Assembly (NCBI GenBank): GCA_022361255.1
Contig: JAKSBG010000091.1
Coordinates: 1 to 43,814, forward strand
Source of the DNA: Verrucomicrobiales bacterium
GTDB lineage: Bacteria > Verrucomicrobiota > Verrucomicrobiia > Verrucomicrobiales > DEV007
Reading direction: 5' to 3'
Length of the DNA stretch: 43,814 bases
Part shown: piece by piece, positions 18,430 through 32,100 of the stretch
Numbering within the stretch: position 1 is the first letter of the stretch
Layout of the letters: every line of letters begins with the position of its first letter
Translations under genes and position numbers: made by a program
Notes under the pieces: generated by a model
What the model was told of the DNA's origin: nothing
Databases searched by the model: none
What the model saw: the letters and a program-made list of their open reading frames with translations, nothing else

Positions 18430-19323
18430 TTACGCTTCCTCTTCAACGAGCTCTCCGAGGCCGTAACGCTCGAAGCGGGAGATCGCGATTTCATCGCCGG
18501 TCTCTTTCGCCACTTCGGCGACGAGATCTTTGATGCTCTTGTCTCCGTCTTTGATGAAAGGCTGCTCGAGAAGGCAGTTCGTGCTGTAGAATTTGCCCAT
18601 CTTGCCGTCGATGATCTTTTCAATGATCTCGGCAGGCTTGTCTTTCATCTGCTCACGGAAAATGTCTTTCTCCTTTTCAACGAGGTCAGCAGGCACCCCA
18701 TCGCGATCGATGCAGATCGGCTGAGACGCTGCGATGTGAAGAGTGAGATCCTTCACGAACGACTGGAAAGCATCGTTGGAAGTGGTTGCGGCATTTCCGC
18801 AGGTCACTTCGGCGAGAACACCAACCCGGCCCTGCATGTGAATGTAGGTCGCTTCCACGCCTTCCCCATCGAGCTCGAATTTGGCAAAACGGCTGAGACC
18901 CATGTTCTCGCCGAGTTCACCGATTTTCGCTTTGATGAATTCCTCGAGCGTCGCGGCATCTCCGGAGAAATCCTGAGCCAGAAGCGCTTCGAGACTGTCT
19001 ACCGAGTCGCTGCTTTCGACGTGATCGAGAATCTCGTTCACGAAGCTGGTGAAGTTTTCGTTCTTTGCGACGAAGTCGGTTTCGCAGTTCACTTCTACGA
19101 GAATACCGGTCTTGCCGTCTTCGCTGATCCGGGAAGCAACAACGCCCTCTTTGGCTGCGCGTCCGGCTTTCTTGTCCGCATCGGCGATTCCTTTTTTGCG
19201 GAGAATGGTTTCGGCTTCCTCCAGATCACCACCTGCTTCGGCGAGGGCTGCCTTGCAGTCCATCATTCCGGCGTTGGTTTTATCGCGAAGGGTTTTAATC
19301 AGTTCTACTGTGATTTCGGCCAT
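18430..19323 (-). CDS. tsf: Elongation factor Ts
   Basis: EF-Ts is the nucleotide exchange factor that reloads EF-Tu with GTP. The 297-residue product has the family start LIKTLRDKTNAGMMDCKAALAEAGGDLEEAETILRKKG (UBA-like domain), then GILVEVNCETDFVAKNENF, the core contact region with EF-Tu, and the repeated core subdomains including YIHMQGRVGVLAEVTC. The C-terminal FIKDGDKSIKDLVAEVAKETGDEI is normal. It follows rpsB after 128 bp, the near-universal order, and is closed by a strong terminator. Its partner gene tuf lies in the same window at 32352. Confidence 0.97.
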   Translation of the reverse strand: MAEITVELIKTLRDKTNAGMMDCKAALAEAGGDLEEAETILRKKGIADADKKAGRAAKEGVVASRISEDGKTGILVEVNCETDFVAKNENFTSFVNEILDHVESSDSVDSLEALLAQDFSGDAATLEEFIKAKIGELGENMGLSRFAKFELDGEGVEATYIHMQGRVGVLAEVTCGNAATTSNDAFQSFVKDLTLHIAASQPICIDRDGVPADLVEKEKDIFREQMKDKPAEIIEKIIDGKMGKFYSTNCLLEQPFIKDGDKSIKDLVAEVAKETGDEIAISRFERYGLGELVEEEA

Positions 19324-19451
19324 GATTTTGAATTGGGTGAAAGTGTTCGTAGTGGTTCACAGATTTCCCAAGGGAAATTCCGTGACGATTTGATCAGAAT
19401 GGGATGGCGGTGCGTTCCGCCATCCGCAGGATGATCCGGGAAAGAGAGCGC

Positions 19452-20132
19452 TTACTTCGCTGCTCCTACGATCGGATCGATCAGATTTTTGAGAATGACA
19501 CGGATCGAACGGATCGCATCGTCGTTGGCAACGATCGGATAGTCGACCTTGTCGGGATCCGCATTGGAATCAACGAGAGCCACGATCGGAATACGAAGCT
19601 TGCGGGCTTCGTTGATCGCATTGTACTCACGCGCAGAATCAACAATAACAACTGCGTCCGGCAGATTCACCATGTTGCGAATTCCGGAAAGGCGAAGGTG
19701 GAGCTTCTCTTTCTCGCGATTGAGAGAAGCGATTTCCTTTTTACTCATTTTCTTGAAGTCTGGGGACTTCTGCAGATTCTCAAGAGACTCCATGCGACCG
19801 ACAGAACGACGAACCGTTTCCTGATTCGTAAGCGTGCCACCGAGCCAGCGGTGATTGACGTAAAACTGTCCAGTTGCCTCTGCTGCTTCGCGGACCGCGT
19901 CCTGTGCCTGGCGCTTGCAGCCGACAAAGAGAATTTTCTTTCCTTTGGAAACCAGTCCGGAAAGGTATTTCCCGGCTTCTTCCAGCTGGAGAATCGTCTG
20001 CTCCAGATCGATGATGTGCACGTTGTGCTTTTCGCCGAGGATGTAGTTCCGCATTTTCGGGTTCCACTTGCGGGACTGATGGCCGAAGTGAACGCCGGCT
20101 TCGACGAGTTCAGTAATGAGTTCGTTAGACAT
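19452..20132 (-). CDS. rpsB: 30S ribosomal protein S2
   Basis: S2 binds the neck region of the 30S subunit and is needed for S1 binding. The 226-residue product has the family motifs LITELVEAGVHFGHQSRKWNPKM at the N-terminus, ILFVGCKRQAQDAVREAAE, FYVNHRWLGGTLTNQETV, PDAVVIVDSAREYNAINEAR and IPIVALVDSNADPDKVDYPI near the end. It is slightly shorter than E. coli S2 and ends right after the RSIRVI helix. The promoter should lie in the 277-bp gap after the rpoC terminator, but I see no convincing -35/-10 pair. It is co-oriented with tsf. Confidence 0.97.
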   Translation of the reverse strand: MSNELITELVEAGVHFGHQSRKWNPKMRNYILGEKHNVHIIDLEQTILQLEEAGKYLSGLVSKGKKILFVGCKRQAQDAVREAAEATGQFYVNHRWLGGTLTNQETVRRSVGRMESLENLQKSPDFKKMSKKEIASLNREKEKLHLRLSGIRNMVNLPDAVVIVDSAREYNAINEARKLRIPIVALVDSNADPDKVDYPIVANDDAIRSIRVILKNLIDPIVGAAK

Positions 20133-20343
20133 GTGATGTAAGTCGGTCCTTTTAGCAGGGATCCGATAGTGTTTCGAAAAGCGCCATCCGGTTTCTCCCG
20201 GCTCTCACGAGCGTCCGCTTTTCTCTTGTTTTTCAAGGAGATGGTTCGGGAGGGGCGGGAATATGCGTGGAAAACGGCAGATTGCAAGGGGAAAGGCAGA
20301 GTCCACGGTTTTCTGCTCCTCTGAGAATTTTCCCGAAAGTGGA

Positions 20344-20375
20344 TAAAAAAACGCGGACAGTTTCCTGTCCGCGCT
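20344..20375 (-). terminator. Intrinsic terminator of rpoC
   Basis: Perfect 9-bp stem CGCGGACAG (20352-20360) and CTGTCCGCG (20365-20373) with a four-base loop, followed on the minus strand by TTTTTTT. It lies about 35 bp past the rpoC stop and separates the rpoBC transcript from rpsB-tsf. Confidence 0.94.
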
Positions 20376-20409
20376 CTTTCGGTATGAATTATCTTTGGTC
20401 AGCCGACGC

Positions 20410-23400
20410 TTATGCAGTCTCTTCGGCTTCTTCCAGCTCTTCTGCTTCCGGCTCCTTGTCGGCAATGATCTCGGAAGGATCAACGAGTTCCTCGACCCGC
20501 AGGTTCCGGGTTTCGTGGAATCCGGTTCCGGCAGGGATAAGGTGACCCATGATGACATTTTCCTTGAATCCGCGGAGGTAGTCCACTTTACCGAGCGTGG
20601 AGGCTTCGGTAAGAACACGGGTGGTGTCCTGGAAGGATGCTGCAGAAATGAAGCTGTCCGTTTCAAGCGACGCTTTCGTGATTCCGAGAAGAACCGGCTC
20701 GCCTTCGGCGGGCTTACCACCCTGCTCGGCGATGTCGTCGTTGATGATCTCAAAGGTCGTTTTCTCGACCTGATCACCCCAGAGGAACTGGGTGTCACCC
20801 GGATCGGTAATGCGAACCTTGCGAAGCATCTGGCGAATGATGATCTCGATATGCTTATCGTTGATCTCCACACCCTGCAGACGGTAAACGTCCTGGACCT
20901 CGGAAACGAGGTGTTCCATGAGCGCGTGTGGCCCGAGAATTTCGAGAATGTCGTGAGGAATCACGGCACCTTCGGTGAGTTTCTGACCTTTGTGAACCGT
21001 ATCGCCGGGCTGCACGAGGTAGTGCTTACCGAGCGGGATGAGGTGTTCCTCCTGCTCTCCGGACTCTGAATCCGTGACGATCAGCTTGCGCTTCGCGCGG
21101 ACCGTTCCACCCAGGGAAACTTCACCGTCGATCTTCGCAATTTCAGCAACCTCTTTCGGTTTCCGTGCTTCGAAAAGCTCGGCAACACGGGGAAGACCAC
21201 CGGTAATATCTTTCGTCTCGGAAACTTTACGGGGAGTCTTCGCGAGCTGGTCACCACCATTGACTTTGGCTCCCTCCTTCACAGAGAGGTGAGCGCCTGT
21301 CGGAATGGAGTAGGTCGCGAGTTCCTCTTTCGTCTTCGGATCAACAATGATGATCTGCGGATGCAGGTCCTCTTTGTGCTCGATCACGACGAGGCCCTTG
21401 GTGTTGGTCTCTTTATCGATCTCGGTGTCGAGGGTAATCCCCTGAATCATGTCGCGGAAGACAATCTTACCGGGCTTCTCCGTAATGACCGGAACACTGT
21501 AGGGGTCCCAGGTCGCGAGAGTCGCGCCTTTTTTGATGTCTGCATTGTCGGCCACGCGAATCTCCGATCCGCTGACAATGTTGTAGGACTCCAACTCCCG
21601 ACCGTCTTTGTCGTGAATCGAAACCGTTCCGTTCTTGTTCAGGGCAACGAAAGTCTTGTTCGGTGTCTCAACAACGCGGAGGTTGTTGTAGTGAACCGTT
21701 CCTTTCGTCTTCACCTTGATGATCGGCTGCTTGAATGTTCCCGAAGCAACACCACCGACGTGGAAAGTACGCATCGTAAGCTGCGTTCCCGGCTCACCGA
21801 TCGACTGCGCGGCAATAATCCCGACCGCTTCACCGATCTTCGCCATTTCGTTTGTGGCGAGGTTCATGCCGTAGCACTTCGCACAACAACCGCGACGACT
21901 TTCGCAGGTAAGCACCGAACGGATCTTGAGCTGCTCGTGACCGATGTTGTAGAGGTCGAGAGCGATAGCTTCGTCGATCATCTGACCGGGCTTCACAACC
22001 GTCTCGTCTCCGTTCACCACTTTCTCGGCAGCGACACGTCCGTAAATTCGGGTCTTCAGGTCAACAACCTCTTCGTCACCCTCGTAAATCGACTTCACGG
22101 TAATGCCGTTTGCCGTTCCACAATCGGGCTCGGTGATGATCACATCCTGGGACACGTCGACAAGTTTCCGGGTCATGTAACCGGAGTCAGCCGTCTTCAA
22201 CGCAGTATCGGCAAGACCTTTACGGGCACCGTGCGTGGAGATGAAGTATTCCAGAACAGAAAGACCGGAGCGGAAGTTCGAAATAATCGGGCGCTCAATG
22301 ATCTCACCGGACGGCTTGGCCATGAGACCCCGCATACCGGAAAGCTGCTTAATCTGCTGGCGGTTACCACGGGCACCGGAATCGACCATCATGAAGAGCG
22401 GACTCGGGAGGTGCTGTCCCTGGTTGTGCTCAATGGTCCGGAAAAGCGCTTTGGTGATCTCATCACCGGCGTGGGTCCAGAAGTCGACGATCTTGTTGTA
22501 ACGCTCTTTGTTGGTAATGATACCAGCGCGATACTGCTCGTTTGCTTCCTGCACTTTGGCAGCGGCATCGTTGACTTCCGTCTCCTTCTCGTCCGGAATG
22601 ATCATGTCGAAAATACCGACCGAAGTTCCGGACCTCGTCGCCTCTTTGAATCCGAGAGACTTGAGGGCATCGAGTGATTTCACCGTTCCGCTCTGACCGG
22701 ATACCTGGTAGCAACGCCAAATGATGTCCGACAATTGCTTCTTGCCGGCGGTCTCGTTGAAGAAACCGAGATTCTCCGGCCAGATTTCGTTGAAGCGAAC
22801 CCGACCGGCAGTCGTTACGATGACTTTCTTTTCGGTATCCCCGTAGATGCGACCTTCCGTTCCGAAGTCCGGGTTGCGCATACGGATCGGGTCGTGCATG
22901 TCGATGGAGCGGTTTGCCACCGCAAATTCGACCTCGGTCGTGTCAGCGAAGAGCGGCAAGGTAGGCTCCAGATCCGGATCACGGAGAGGAATCTGACGGC
23001 AGTATGTCAGGAAGTAACTTCCCAGGGTAATATCCTGCGACGGAGTCGTGATCGGCTTACCGCTCGACGGGGTGAAGATATTATTCGGCGCCAGCATCAG
23101 CATGCGGGCCTCCATTTGTGCCTCAACGGAAAGAGGCACGTGAACCGCCATCTGGTCACCGTCGAAGTCCGCGTTATACGCAGTACAAACGAGCGGGTGA
23201 ACGCGGATCGCTGATCCCTCAATGAGAACCGGCTCGAATGCCTGGATCGAGAGTCGGTGCAACGTTGGCGCACGGTTCAGGAGAACCGGGTGCCCCTTTG
23301 TCACCTCTTCGAGAATATCCCAGACCTCGGAAGTCTTGCGCTCGATGAGCTTCTTCGCGGAACGAACCGTGTGGACGTAACCGAGCTCCTTGAGGCGGCG

Positions 23401-24573
23401 AATGATGAAGGGCTCGAAAAGCACGAGAGCCATCTTCTTCGGAAGACCGCACTGGTGAAGCTTGAGCTCGGGGCCAATCACAATAACGGAACGGCCGGAG
23501 TAATCGACGCGCTTACCGAGAAGGTTTTGACGGAAACGCCCGCCTTTCCCCTTGAGCATGTCGGAAAGCGACTTGAGCGCACGATTTCCGGCACCGGTCA
23601 CGGCACGTCCATGACGACCGTTGTCAAAGAGAGCATCAACAGCCTCCTGCAACATGCGCTTTTCGTTACGGATAATGACGTCCGGAGTCTTGAGCTGAAG
23701 CAGGTTCTTGAGACGGTTGTTCCGGTTGATAACACGGCGGTAGAGGTCATTGAGGTCAGACGTTGCAAAACGTCCTCCTTCAAGAGGAACAAGCGGACGA
23801 AGATCCGGCGGGATCACAGGAAGCACTTCGAGAATCATCCACTCGGGACGGGTCTTCGAGTAGTGGAAGCCCTGGGCGAGCTTAAGTCGCTTCGCGAGCT
23901 TCTTACGAACCTGCTTCGAGCGGGTTTTGCCCATCGCTTCTTCAAGCTCTTCGATAAGCTTGGGAAGTTCAACGCGGGAGAGAATATCACGAACCGCCTC
24001 CGCACCCATTCCAGCGGAAAAGCCTTCCATGCCATACTCTTCCTGAGCGTCACGGAATTCAAGTTCGGTAAGGAGCTGCCCCGGCTCGAGCGGTGTATTG
24101 CCCGGGTCGATAACAATGTAATCCTCGTAGTAGATGACTCGCTCCAACTGGCGGGCACTCATGTCGAGCATGAGACCAATGCGTGAAGGCATGCACTTGT
24201 AGAACCAGATATGAGACACCGGAACGGCAAGTTCGATGTGCCCCATGCGCTCGCGACGGACGCGGCTGAGAGTCACTTCGACGCCACAACGGTCACAGAC
24301 GGTTCCTTTGTGCTTGATTCGCTTGTATTTTCCGCAAGCGCACTCCCAGTCCTTGGTGGGACCGAAGATTCGCTCGCAGAAGAGACCGCCTTTTTCAGGT
24401 TTGAAGGTCCGGTAGTTGATCGTCTCCGGATTCTTCACCTCGCCACGACTCCAGGAACGGATCGTGTCGGGGTTGGCGACCGTGATGCGGACGTTATCGA
24501 AGCTGTCGGACTTGCGCTCAAGGCCGAAGATTTCGTCCAGATGGGTTTCTGAGCTGAGTGTTGGGACTGACAC
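20410..24573 (-). CDS. rpoC: RNA polymerase subunit beta'
   Basis: This is the catalytic clamp subunit of RNA polymerase. The 1387-residue product has the N-terminal zinc site [20 protein letters not shown], the active-site loop [14 protein letters not shown] with the three Asp that hold magnesium, the bridge-helix and trigger-loop region ([20 protein letters not shown]), and a second zinc site [13 protein letters not shown]. The C-terminus ends in a Glu-rich tail ([14 protein letters not shown]). The length is close to that of E. coli (1407). It begins 48 bp after rpoB, so the two share a transcript, and it is closed by a perfect terminator. Large ORFs on the other strand here are shadows. 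Confidence 0.98.
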   Translation of the reverse strand: MSVPTLSSETHLDEIFGLERKSDSFDNVRITVANPDTIRSWSRGEVKNPETINYRTFKPEKGGLFCERIFGPTKDWECACGKYKRIKHKGTVCDRCGVEVTLSRVRRERMGHIELAVPVSHIWFYKCMPSRIGLMLDMSARQLERVIYYEDYIVIDPGNTPLEPGQLLTELEFRDAQEEYGMEGFSAGMGAEAVRDILSRVELPKLIEELEEAMGKTRSKQVRKKLAKRLKLAQGFHYSKTRPEWMILEVLPVIPPDLRPLVPLEGGRFATSDLNDLYRRVINRNNRLKNLLQLKTPDVIIRNEKRMLQEAVDALFDNGRHGRAVTGAGNRALKSLSDMLKGKGGRFRQNLLGKRVDYSGRSVIVIGPELKLHQCGLPKKMALVLFEPFIIRRLKELGYVHTVRSAKKLIERKTSEVWDILEEVTKGHPVLLNRAPTLHRLSIQAFEPVLIEGSAIRVHPLVCTAYNADFDGDQMAVHVPLSVEAQMEARMLMLAPNNIFTPSSGKPITTPSQDITLGSYFLTYCRQIPLRDPDLEPTLPLFADTTEVEFAVANRSIDMHDPIRMRNPDFGTEGRIYGDTEKKVIVTTAGRVRFNEIWPENLGFFNETAGKKQLSDIIWRCYQVSGQSGTVKSLDALKSLGFKEATRSGTSVGIFDMIIPDEKETEVNDAAAKVQEANEQYRAGIITNKERYNKIVDFWTHAGDEITKALFRTIEHNQGQHLPSPLFMMVDSGARGNRQQIKQLSGMRGLMAKPSGEIIERPIISNFRSGLSVLEYFISTHGARKGLADTALKTADSGYMTRKLVDVSQDVIITEPDCGTANGITVKSIYEGDEEVVDLKTRIYGRVAAEKVVNGDETVVKPGQMIDEAIALDLYNIGHEQLKIRSVLTCESRRGCCAKCYGMNLATNEMAKIGEAVGIIAAQSIGEPGTQLTMRTFHVGGVASGTFKQPIIKVKTKGTVHYNNLRVVETPNKTFVALNKNGTVSIHDKDGRELESYNIVSGSEIRVADNADIKKGATLATWDPYSVPVITEKPGKIVFRDMIQGITLDTEIDKETNTKGLVVIEHKEDLHPQIIIVDPKTKEELATYSIPTGAHLSVKEGAKVNGGDQLAKTPRKVSETKDITGGLPRVAELFEARKPKEVAEIAKIDGEVSLGGTVRAKRKLIVTDSESGEQEEHLIPLGKHYLVQPGDTVHKGQKLTEGAVIPHDILEILGPHALMEHLVSEVQDVYRLQGVEINDKHIEIIIRQMLRKVRITDPGDTQFLWGDQVEKTTFEIINDDIAEQGGKPAEGEPVLLGITKASLETDSFISAASFQDTTRVLTEASTLGKVDYLRGFKENVIMGHLIPAGTGFHETRNLRVEELVDPSEIIADKEPEAEELEEAEETA

Positions 24574-24621
24574 GGTACTAATGGGCTTAAGGTTCGGGAA
24601 GGGTGGGCTGAAGAAGAAAAA

Positions 24622-28476
<3,855 letters not shown>

Positions 28477-28732
28477 ATTGGCGATGGTAGTTGGTCTGAG
28501 TCTCGCCCGCGTTTTCGTTTTGCTCCGACTAACCCACACAATCCAACCCTGACATCCGTACAGGGGGAAACGTTGAGTAGCTGGAAGCCAAATCGTTCAA
28601 ACGCGAGACGACGAAGCCCGACCACTTCAAAGTGGCCGGGATTCGACGTCTAAGGTTCAGGAAATCGCAGGGACAGACAACACGCTCTCGTTACTTAATA
28701 CGCCTAAAGCAAGAAATTTCTTATACTTTTTT

Positions 28733-28778
28733 CGAAAAAAATGTTCGGCCCGCCGGATTTCCACCGGCGGGACCGAAC
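28733..28778 (-). terminator. Strong intrinsic terminator or attenuator between rplL and rpoB
   Basis: On the minus strand, starting 15 bp past the rplL stop, GTTCGG plus CCCGCCGG pairs with CCGGCGGG plus CCGAAC (loop of 7, one bulged base), and is followed by CATTTTTTTC. This is a classic terminator. In E. coli a partial terminator at the same place sets the ratio of L7/L12 to RNA polymerase; the same role is inferred here. The rest of the 316-bp gap holds a weaker imperfect hairpin at 28617-28640 and no promoter I can call with confidence. Confidence 0.9.
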
Positions 28779-28792
28779 CGAAAAGGATTCGA

Positions 28793-29176
28793 TTACTTGA
28801 GTTCGACCTTCGCGCCAGCCTCTTCAAGCTTGCTCTTGATCTCTTCAGCTTCGTCCTTGGAAGCGCCTTCCTTGATGGTCTCAGGAGCACTTTCAACAAT
28901 CTTCTTGGCATCGGCGAGACCGAGACCGGAGATTGCTTCGCGAACTGCTTTAATCACAGCGATCTTGTTGTCTCCGAAAGACTCAAGAACAACATCAAAG
29001 GAGTCTTTCTCCTCTGCTGCTTCGCCTCCGCCTCCAGCACCAGGTGCTGCAACGGCAACGGCTGCGGGTGCAGCAGCGCTGACTCCCCATTTTTCCTCAA
29101 GGGCTTTCACAAGGTCTGCAACCTCGAGAACGGTAAGCCCACTCAACTGATCAACTAATGCATCTGTATCTGCCAT
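28793..29176 (-). CDS. rplL: 50S ribosomal protein L7/L12
   Basis: L7/L12 forms the mobile ribosomal stalk that recruits translation factors. I choose the ATG at 29176 ([32 protein letters not shown]), 127 residues; the track's 14-residue extension from 29218 is not family-like. Residues 1-33 are the dimerisation domain, then an Ala/Pro/Gly hinge ([18 protein letters not shown]), then the C-terminal domain [36 protein letters not shown]. It follows rplJ after about 150 bp and is followed at once by the attenuator hairpin. Confidence 0.97.
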   Translation of the reverse strand: MADTDALVDQLSGLTVLEVADLVKALEEKWGVSAAAPAAVAVAAPGAGGGGEAAEEKDSFDVVLESFGDNKIAVIKAVREAISGLGLADAKKIVESAPETIKEGASKDEAEEIKSKLEEAGAKVELK

Positions 29177-29325
29177 ATTTTTGGTTGGGTATCGCCGCGT
29201 CGAAAAGCGTTTCGACAATTAAGGAGCCGCGCACGGCACTCGACAAGGAACCCGGTTTATTTGTTTTGGGTAATCAGGAAATCCAGTTCGGATCCCCGAA
29301 AGGGTTTAAAAAAGTATAATGCAAC

Positions 29326-29838
29326 TTATCCCTGATCGTGCTTTGCCTGGAGAACACGGGCGAGGGAAGCACCCGGCTGGTCGAGAACAGTAACGAGCTG
29401 CTGAGCAGGCATATTGAGAACGCCGAGCAACTGCGCCTGCAGAACTTCCATCGAGGGAAGATCGGCGAGAGCCTTCACCTTTGCTTCGTCGAGCAGCTCC
29501 CCGTCGAGAACGCCACCGCGGATCTCAGGCTTTCCTGCTGCTTTCGCAAAATCTTTGAGCGCTTTTGCCGCTGCACAAACATCGCTTTCACCGGTGACAA
29601 CTGCAGTTTGACCCGACAGCATATCGCCGATTCCATCCGGCAGCTCTGCCGAAGCGGCAGCCTTTTTAACAAAGGAGTTTTTGGCTACCTGAAATTTGGC
29701 GCCCTGCTCCTTGAGCTTTCCGCGAAGCTCCTCGAACTGGGGGACTGTCATGCCGCCGTAGTCGGCAACCAGCAGGAACGGAGAATCGTTCAAGCGTTCA
29801 AGAATTTCGTCGATGATGACCTGTTTGACTTCTTTCAT
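29326..29838 (-). CDS. rplJ: 50S ribosomal protein L10
   Basis: L10 anchors the L7/L12 dimers to 23S rRNA and in many bacteria represses its own mRNA. The 170-residue product has LLVADYGGMTVPQFEELRGKLKEQGAKFQVAKNSFVKKA and the mid-region GQTAVVTGES. The C-terminal helix (LARVLQAKHDQG), preceded by LGVLNMPAQQLVTVLDQP, is the binding site for L7/L12. Only 48 bp separates it from rplA, too short for a classical long L10 leader, so autogenous control at that site is not evident. Confidence 0.96.
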   Translation of the reverse strand: MKEVKQVIIDEILERLNDSPFLLVADYGGMTVPQFEELRGKLKEQGAKFQVAKNSFVKKAAASAELPDGIGDMLSGQTAVVTGESDVCAAAKALKDFAKAAGKPEIRGGVLDGELLDEAKVKALADLPSMEVLQAQLLGVLNMPAQQLVTVLDQPGASLARVLQAKHDQG

Positions 29839-29886
29839 GGTCTGAAATGGGTAGTAGAAATAACGTTCAGTTTCGCTTCCGTTCGA

Positions 29887-30582
29887 TTATCTCCAGGGTG
29901 AAACATCGAGGGTAATTCCGGGGCTCATCGTGGCTGCGACTGCCCCACTCTGGAGGAAGTCACCTTTCGCAGATGCCGGACGTGCTGCGGCGATGGAGTC
30001 GACGACGGCGCGACCGTTCTCAACCAGCGCGCTCTCTTCGAATGAAACCTTACCGATTGGAACAGAAATATTACCGTTCTTATCGAGTTTGAAATCTATT
30101 TTACCGGCCTTCACAGCCTTGACCGCAGCCGCAGTATCATCAGTCACAGTTCCCGTCTTCGGGTTCGGCATCAAGCCGCGCGGCCCGAGCTGCCGACCGA
30201 GTTTACGAACTTCAGACATTGCAGCCGGTGTCGCCACAACAGCGTCAAAGTCCATCATTCCACCCTGAACCTCTTTGATCAGAGACTCGAAACCAACGTG
30301 ATCCGCACCGGCATTTTTCGCCTCGGTAGCTGCCTCACCTTCGGCAAAAACAAGAACCTTCACGTCTTTACCGCTTCCATTCGGAAGAGGGCAGGAACCG
30401 CGAACCATTTGGTCGGACTGACGCGGGTCAGCACCCATCTTGAAAGTGAGAGTGACCGTCTGGTCGAACTTGGGCGCCGGGAGTTTCTTCACCAGCGTGA
30501 CTGCCTCCTCGAGAGAGTAGAGCTTTTCCGCGTCCACCATCTCGGCGGCCTTTTCGTATCTTTTGCTGCGTTTTTTCGCCAT
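29887..30582 (-). CDS. rplA: 50S ribosomal protein L1
   Basis: L1 forms the mobile stalk near the ribosomal E site and in E. coli represses the rplKA mRNA. The 231-residue product has the N-terminal SKRYEKAAEMVDAEKLYSLEEAVTLVKKLPAPKFDQTV, LTFKMGADPRQSDQMVRGSCPLPNG, domain II with GADHVGFESLIKEVQGG, and the signature LGRQLGPRGLMPNPKTGTVTDD. It ends with SPGITLDVSPWR. It lies 88 bp after rplK and 48 bp before rplJ, in the standard order. Confidence 0.97.
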   Translation of the reverse strand: MAKKRSKRYEKAAEMVDAEKLYSLEEAVTLVKKLPAPKFDQTVTLTFKMGADPRQSDQMVRGSCPLPNGSGKDVKVLVFAEGEAATEAKNAGADHVGFESLIKEVQGGMMDFDAVVATPAAMSEVRKLGRQLGPRGLMPNPKTGTVTDDTAAAVKAVKAGKIDFKLDKNGNISVPIGKVSFEESALVENGRAVVDSIAAARPASAKGDFLQSGAVAATMSPGITLDVSPWR

Positions 30583-30670
30583 TTTATTTGATGCAGTTCA
30601 AGCGGACACCTGCGCGCCCTCCTGCTTTTTGTTTTTCAGATTCCGGAAACAGAATGTCTCCGAAAAAAAA

Positions 30671-31096
30671 TTAATCAACGATCTCCAGACCCATCTGGCG
30701 CGCCGTCCCTGCGAGAATGCGACATGCCATTTCAGGATCGTCCGTATTGAGGTCATCCATTTTCACCTCAGCAACTTCAAGAAGCTTGGCCCGACTCAGC
30801 GTTCCGACCTTCACCTTATGGGGCTCACCGGAACCGGAGGCAATGTTCGCCGCCTTCTTGAGAAGAACCGCTGCAGGTGGCTTCTTCGTTACGAACGAGA
30901 AACTCTTGTCCGCGTAGACACTGATCACAACAGGAAGAAGATCCCCGGCGTTTTGCTGCGTCTGAGCGTTAAACTCTTTGCAGAATTCCATGATATTCAG
31001 CCCGGCTTGTCCAAGAGCCGGACCGACAGGGGGAGACGGGTTTGCCCCACCTGCGGGAATCTGCAGTTTCAGTTGTTGTACCACTTCTTTAGCCAT
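30671..31096 (-). CDS. rplK: 50S ribosomal protein L11
   Basis: L11 is part of the GTPase-associated centre and is needed for stringent-response signalling by RelA. The 141-residue product has [20 protein letters not shown] and [17 protein letters not shown], the thiostrepton-region prolines, and the C-terminal RNA-binding domain [20 protein letters not shown]. Its start at 31096 is preceded by a 117-bp gap to nusG that holds repeat cluster C, so a regulatory site or promoter for rplKA could lie there. Confidence 0.97.
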   Translation of the reverse strand: MAKEVVQQLKLQIPAGGANPSPPVGPALGQAGLNIMEFCKEFNAQTQQNAGDLLPVVISVYADKSFSFVTKKPPAAVLLKKAANIASGSGEPHKVKVGTLSRAKLLEVAEVKMDDLNTDDPEMACRILAGTARQMGLEIVD

Positions 31097-31148
31097 CGTG
31101 CTGCTTTATGTGAAAGTTTGTATTCGGGAGGATGCAAAACAGGAAGTT

Positions 31149-31201
31149 AACAGGGTTGAATCAGTAACCTGACAGGGTCAATTTACCACCCCGACAGGGT
31201 T
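31149..31201. repeat. 22-bp-phased CAGGGTT triplet, cluster C
   Basis: Three motif copies start at 31149 (AACAGGGTT), 31171 (GACAGGGTC) and 31193 (GACAGGGTT), all in the same orientation and exactly 22 bp apart, with unrelated spacers. They fill the gap between nusG and rplK. They read antisense to the operon transcript, in which they appear as RACCCTGTY. Confidence 0.87.
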
Positions 31202-31213
31202 ACTCCATTTTCT

Positions 31214-31783
31214 TCAGCCATTTTCCACCTGCCAGTATTCGAGAGGAACGAGAGTTTCCCGTCCAAAGATATTTACGGACACCATAAGCTCGCCCTTGTC
31301 TTCGTTGACCTCGGCGATGATTCCAGTCTGACCCTGGAACGGTCCGTCAGATACGACCACGGTATCACCAATTTCGTAAGCCACCGCCGGCATGACACTG
31401 CCTTCACGCTCTTTGATCTGAGCAAGCATGCCCTCGACCTCGTGCATCGGCATTGGCATCGGGTGGTCCTTGGTTCCTGCAAAATTAATTACCCCGTCTG
31501 TCTCCTGGATGAAATACCAGGTCTTATCAACGAGAGTGTTATCATCGTGCAGCAGGTGCATATTGATGATGATATAACCGGGAAAGAACTTCCGGTTCGC
31601 TTCACGCTTTTGCCCCGCCTTCACCTCGGAGACACGCTCCTGGGGAACGAGGACTTCGAAAATCACATCAGACGCCTCTTCGGCCTCGATACGACGCTCA
31701 ATGCTGTCGCGCACCTTCAACTCCTGCCCGGAGAGAACATGAACCACATACCACTGATCGTTGGGTGCGGGGATGGTTGGCAT
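31214..31783 (-). CDS. nusG: Transcription termination/antitermination factor NusG
   Basis: NusG binds elongating RNA polymerase and couples it to Rho or to the ribosome. I choose ATG 31783 (MPTIPAPNDQWYVVHVLSGQELKVRD), 189 residues; the track's longer start adds 17 residues of non-family sequence. The NGN domain has FEVLVPQERVSEVKAGQKREANRKFFPGYIIINM. The C-terminal KOW domain reads YEIGDTVVVSDGPFQGQTGIIAEVNEDKGELMVSV. It follows secE after 47 bp, the standard pair. Confidence 0.95.
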   Translation of the reverse strand: MPTIPAPNDQWYVVHVLSGQELKVRDSIERRIEAEEASDVIFEVLVPQERVSEVKAGQKREANRKFFPGYIIINMHLLHDDNTLVDKTWYFIQETDGVINFAGTKDHPMPMPMHEVEGMLAQIKEREGSVMPAVAYEIGDTVVVSDGPFQGQTGIIAEVNEDKGELMVSVNIFGRETLVPLEYWQVENG

Positions 31784-31830
31784 CGTTACAGCGTGTTGGA
31801 GAGTATAATCAATTGAGAGGTTCCCCCGGA

Positions 31831-32046
31831 TCAAAACCCGGTCGTAAGAAACGTCATGAACTGCCGCATCGCGAAATCGATCGTCGCGACATAGGCACCA
31901 AGCAGAACCATGGCGATCATGACAACAATCGTGGAATCAATGAGCTGCTTGTATTTTTTAAAACCCTTTTCCTTGGGATCCCACGGCCACGTCGCCTTCT
32001 TCAGTTCAGCACGAACTTCACCGAAGTATTTCATCATCTTCTTCAT
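31831..32046 (-). CDS. secE: Preprotein translocase subunit SecE
   Basis: SecE clamps the SecY channel in the inner membrane. The 71-residue product is the short single-span form: an amphipathic N-terminal helix with the family motif VRAELKKATWP (residues 12-22), then one membrane segment (STIVVMIAMVLLGAYVATIDF) near the C-terminus. It lies between tRNA-Trp and nusG, the usual position, with the tRNA 54 bp upstream. Confidence 0.95.
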   Translation of the reverse strand: MKKMMKYFGEVRAELKKATWPWDPKEKGFKKYKQLIDSTIVVMIAMVLLGAYVATIDFAMRQFMTFLTTGF

Positions 32047-32100
32047 CGGTCTGTGTCAGGGAGTTGGGAAAGGTGTTTAGAGGCGGTGAAAAGTGCCGGA

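Noticed and set aside
20133-20343. TTGCAA...CATATT as the rpsB promoter
   Set aside because: Both hexamers are weak matches, and similar pairs occur by chance in a gap of this length.
21289-22677. 462-residue plus-strand ORF inside rpoC, and similar long antisense ORFs in rpoB (24706-25812, 27079-28155)
   Set aside because: These are shadows of highly conserved rpoC and rpoB caused by codon bias.
28545-28567. AACCCTGAC at 28545 and CAGGGGG at 28561 as a fifth phased cluster
   Set aside because: The copies do not match the motif well and are not 22 bp apart.
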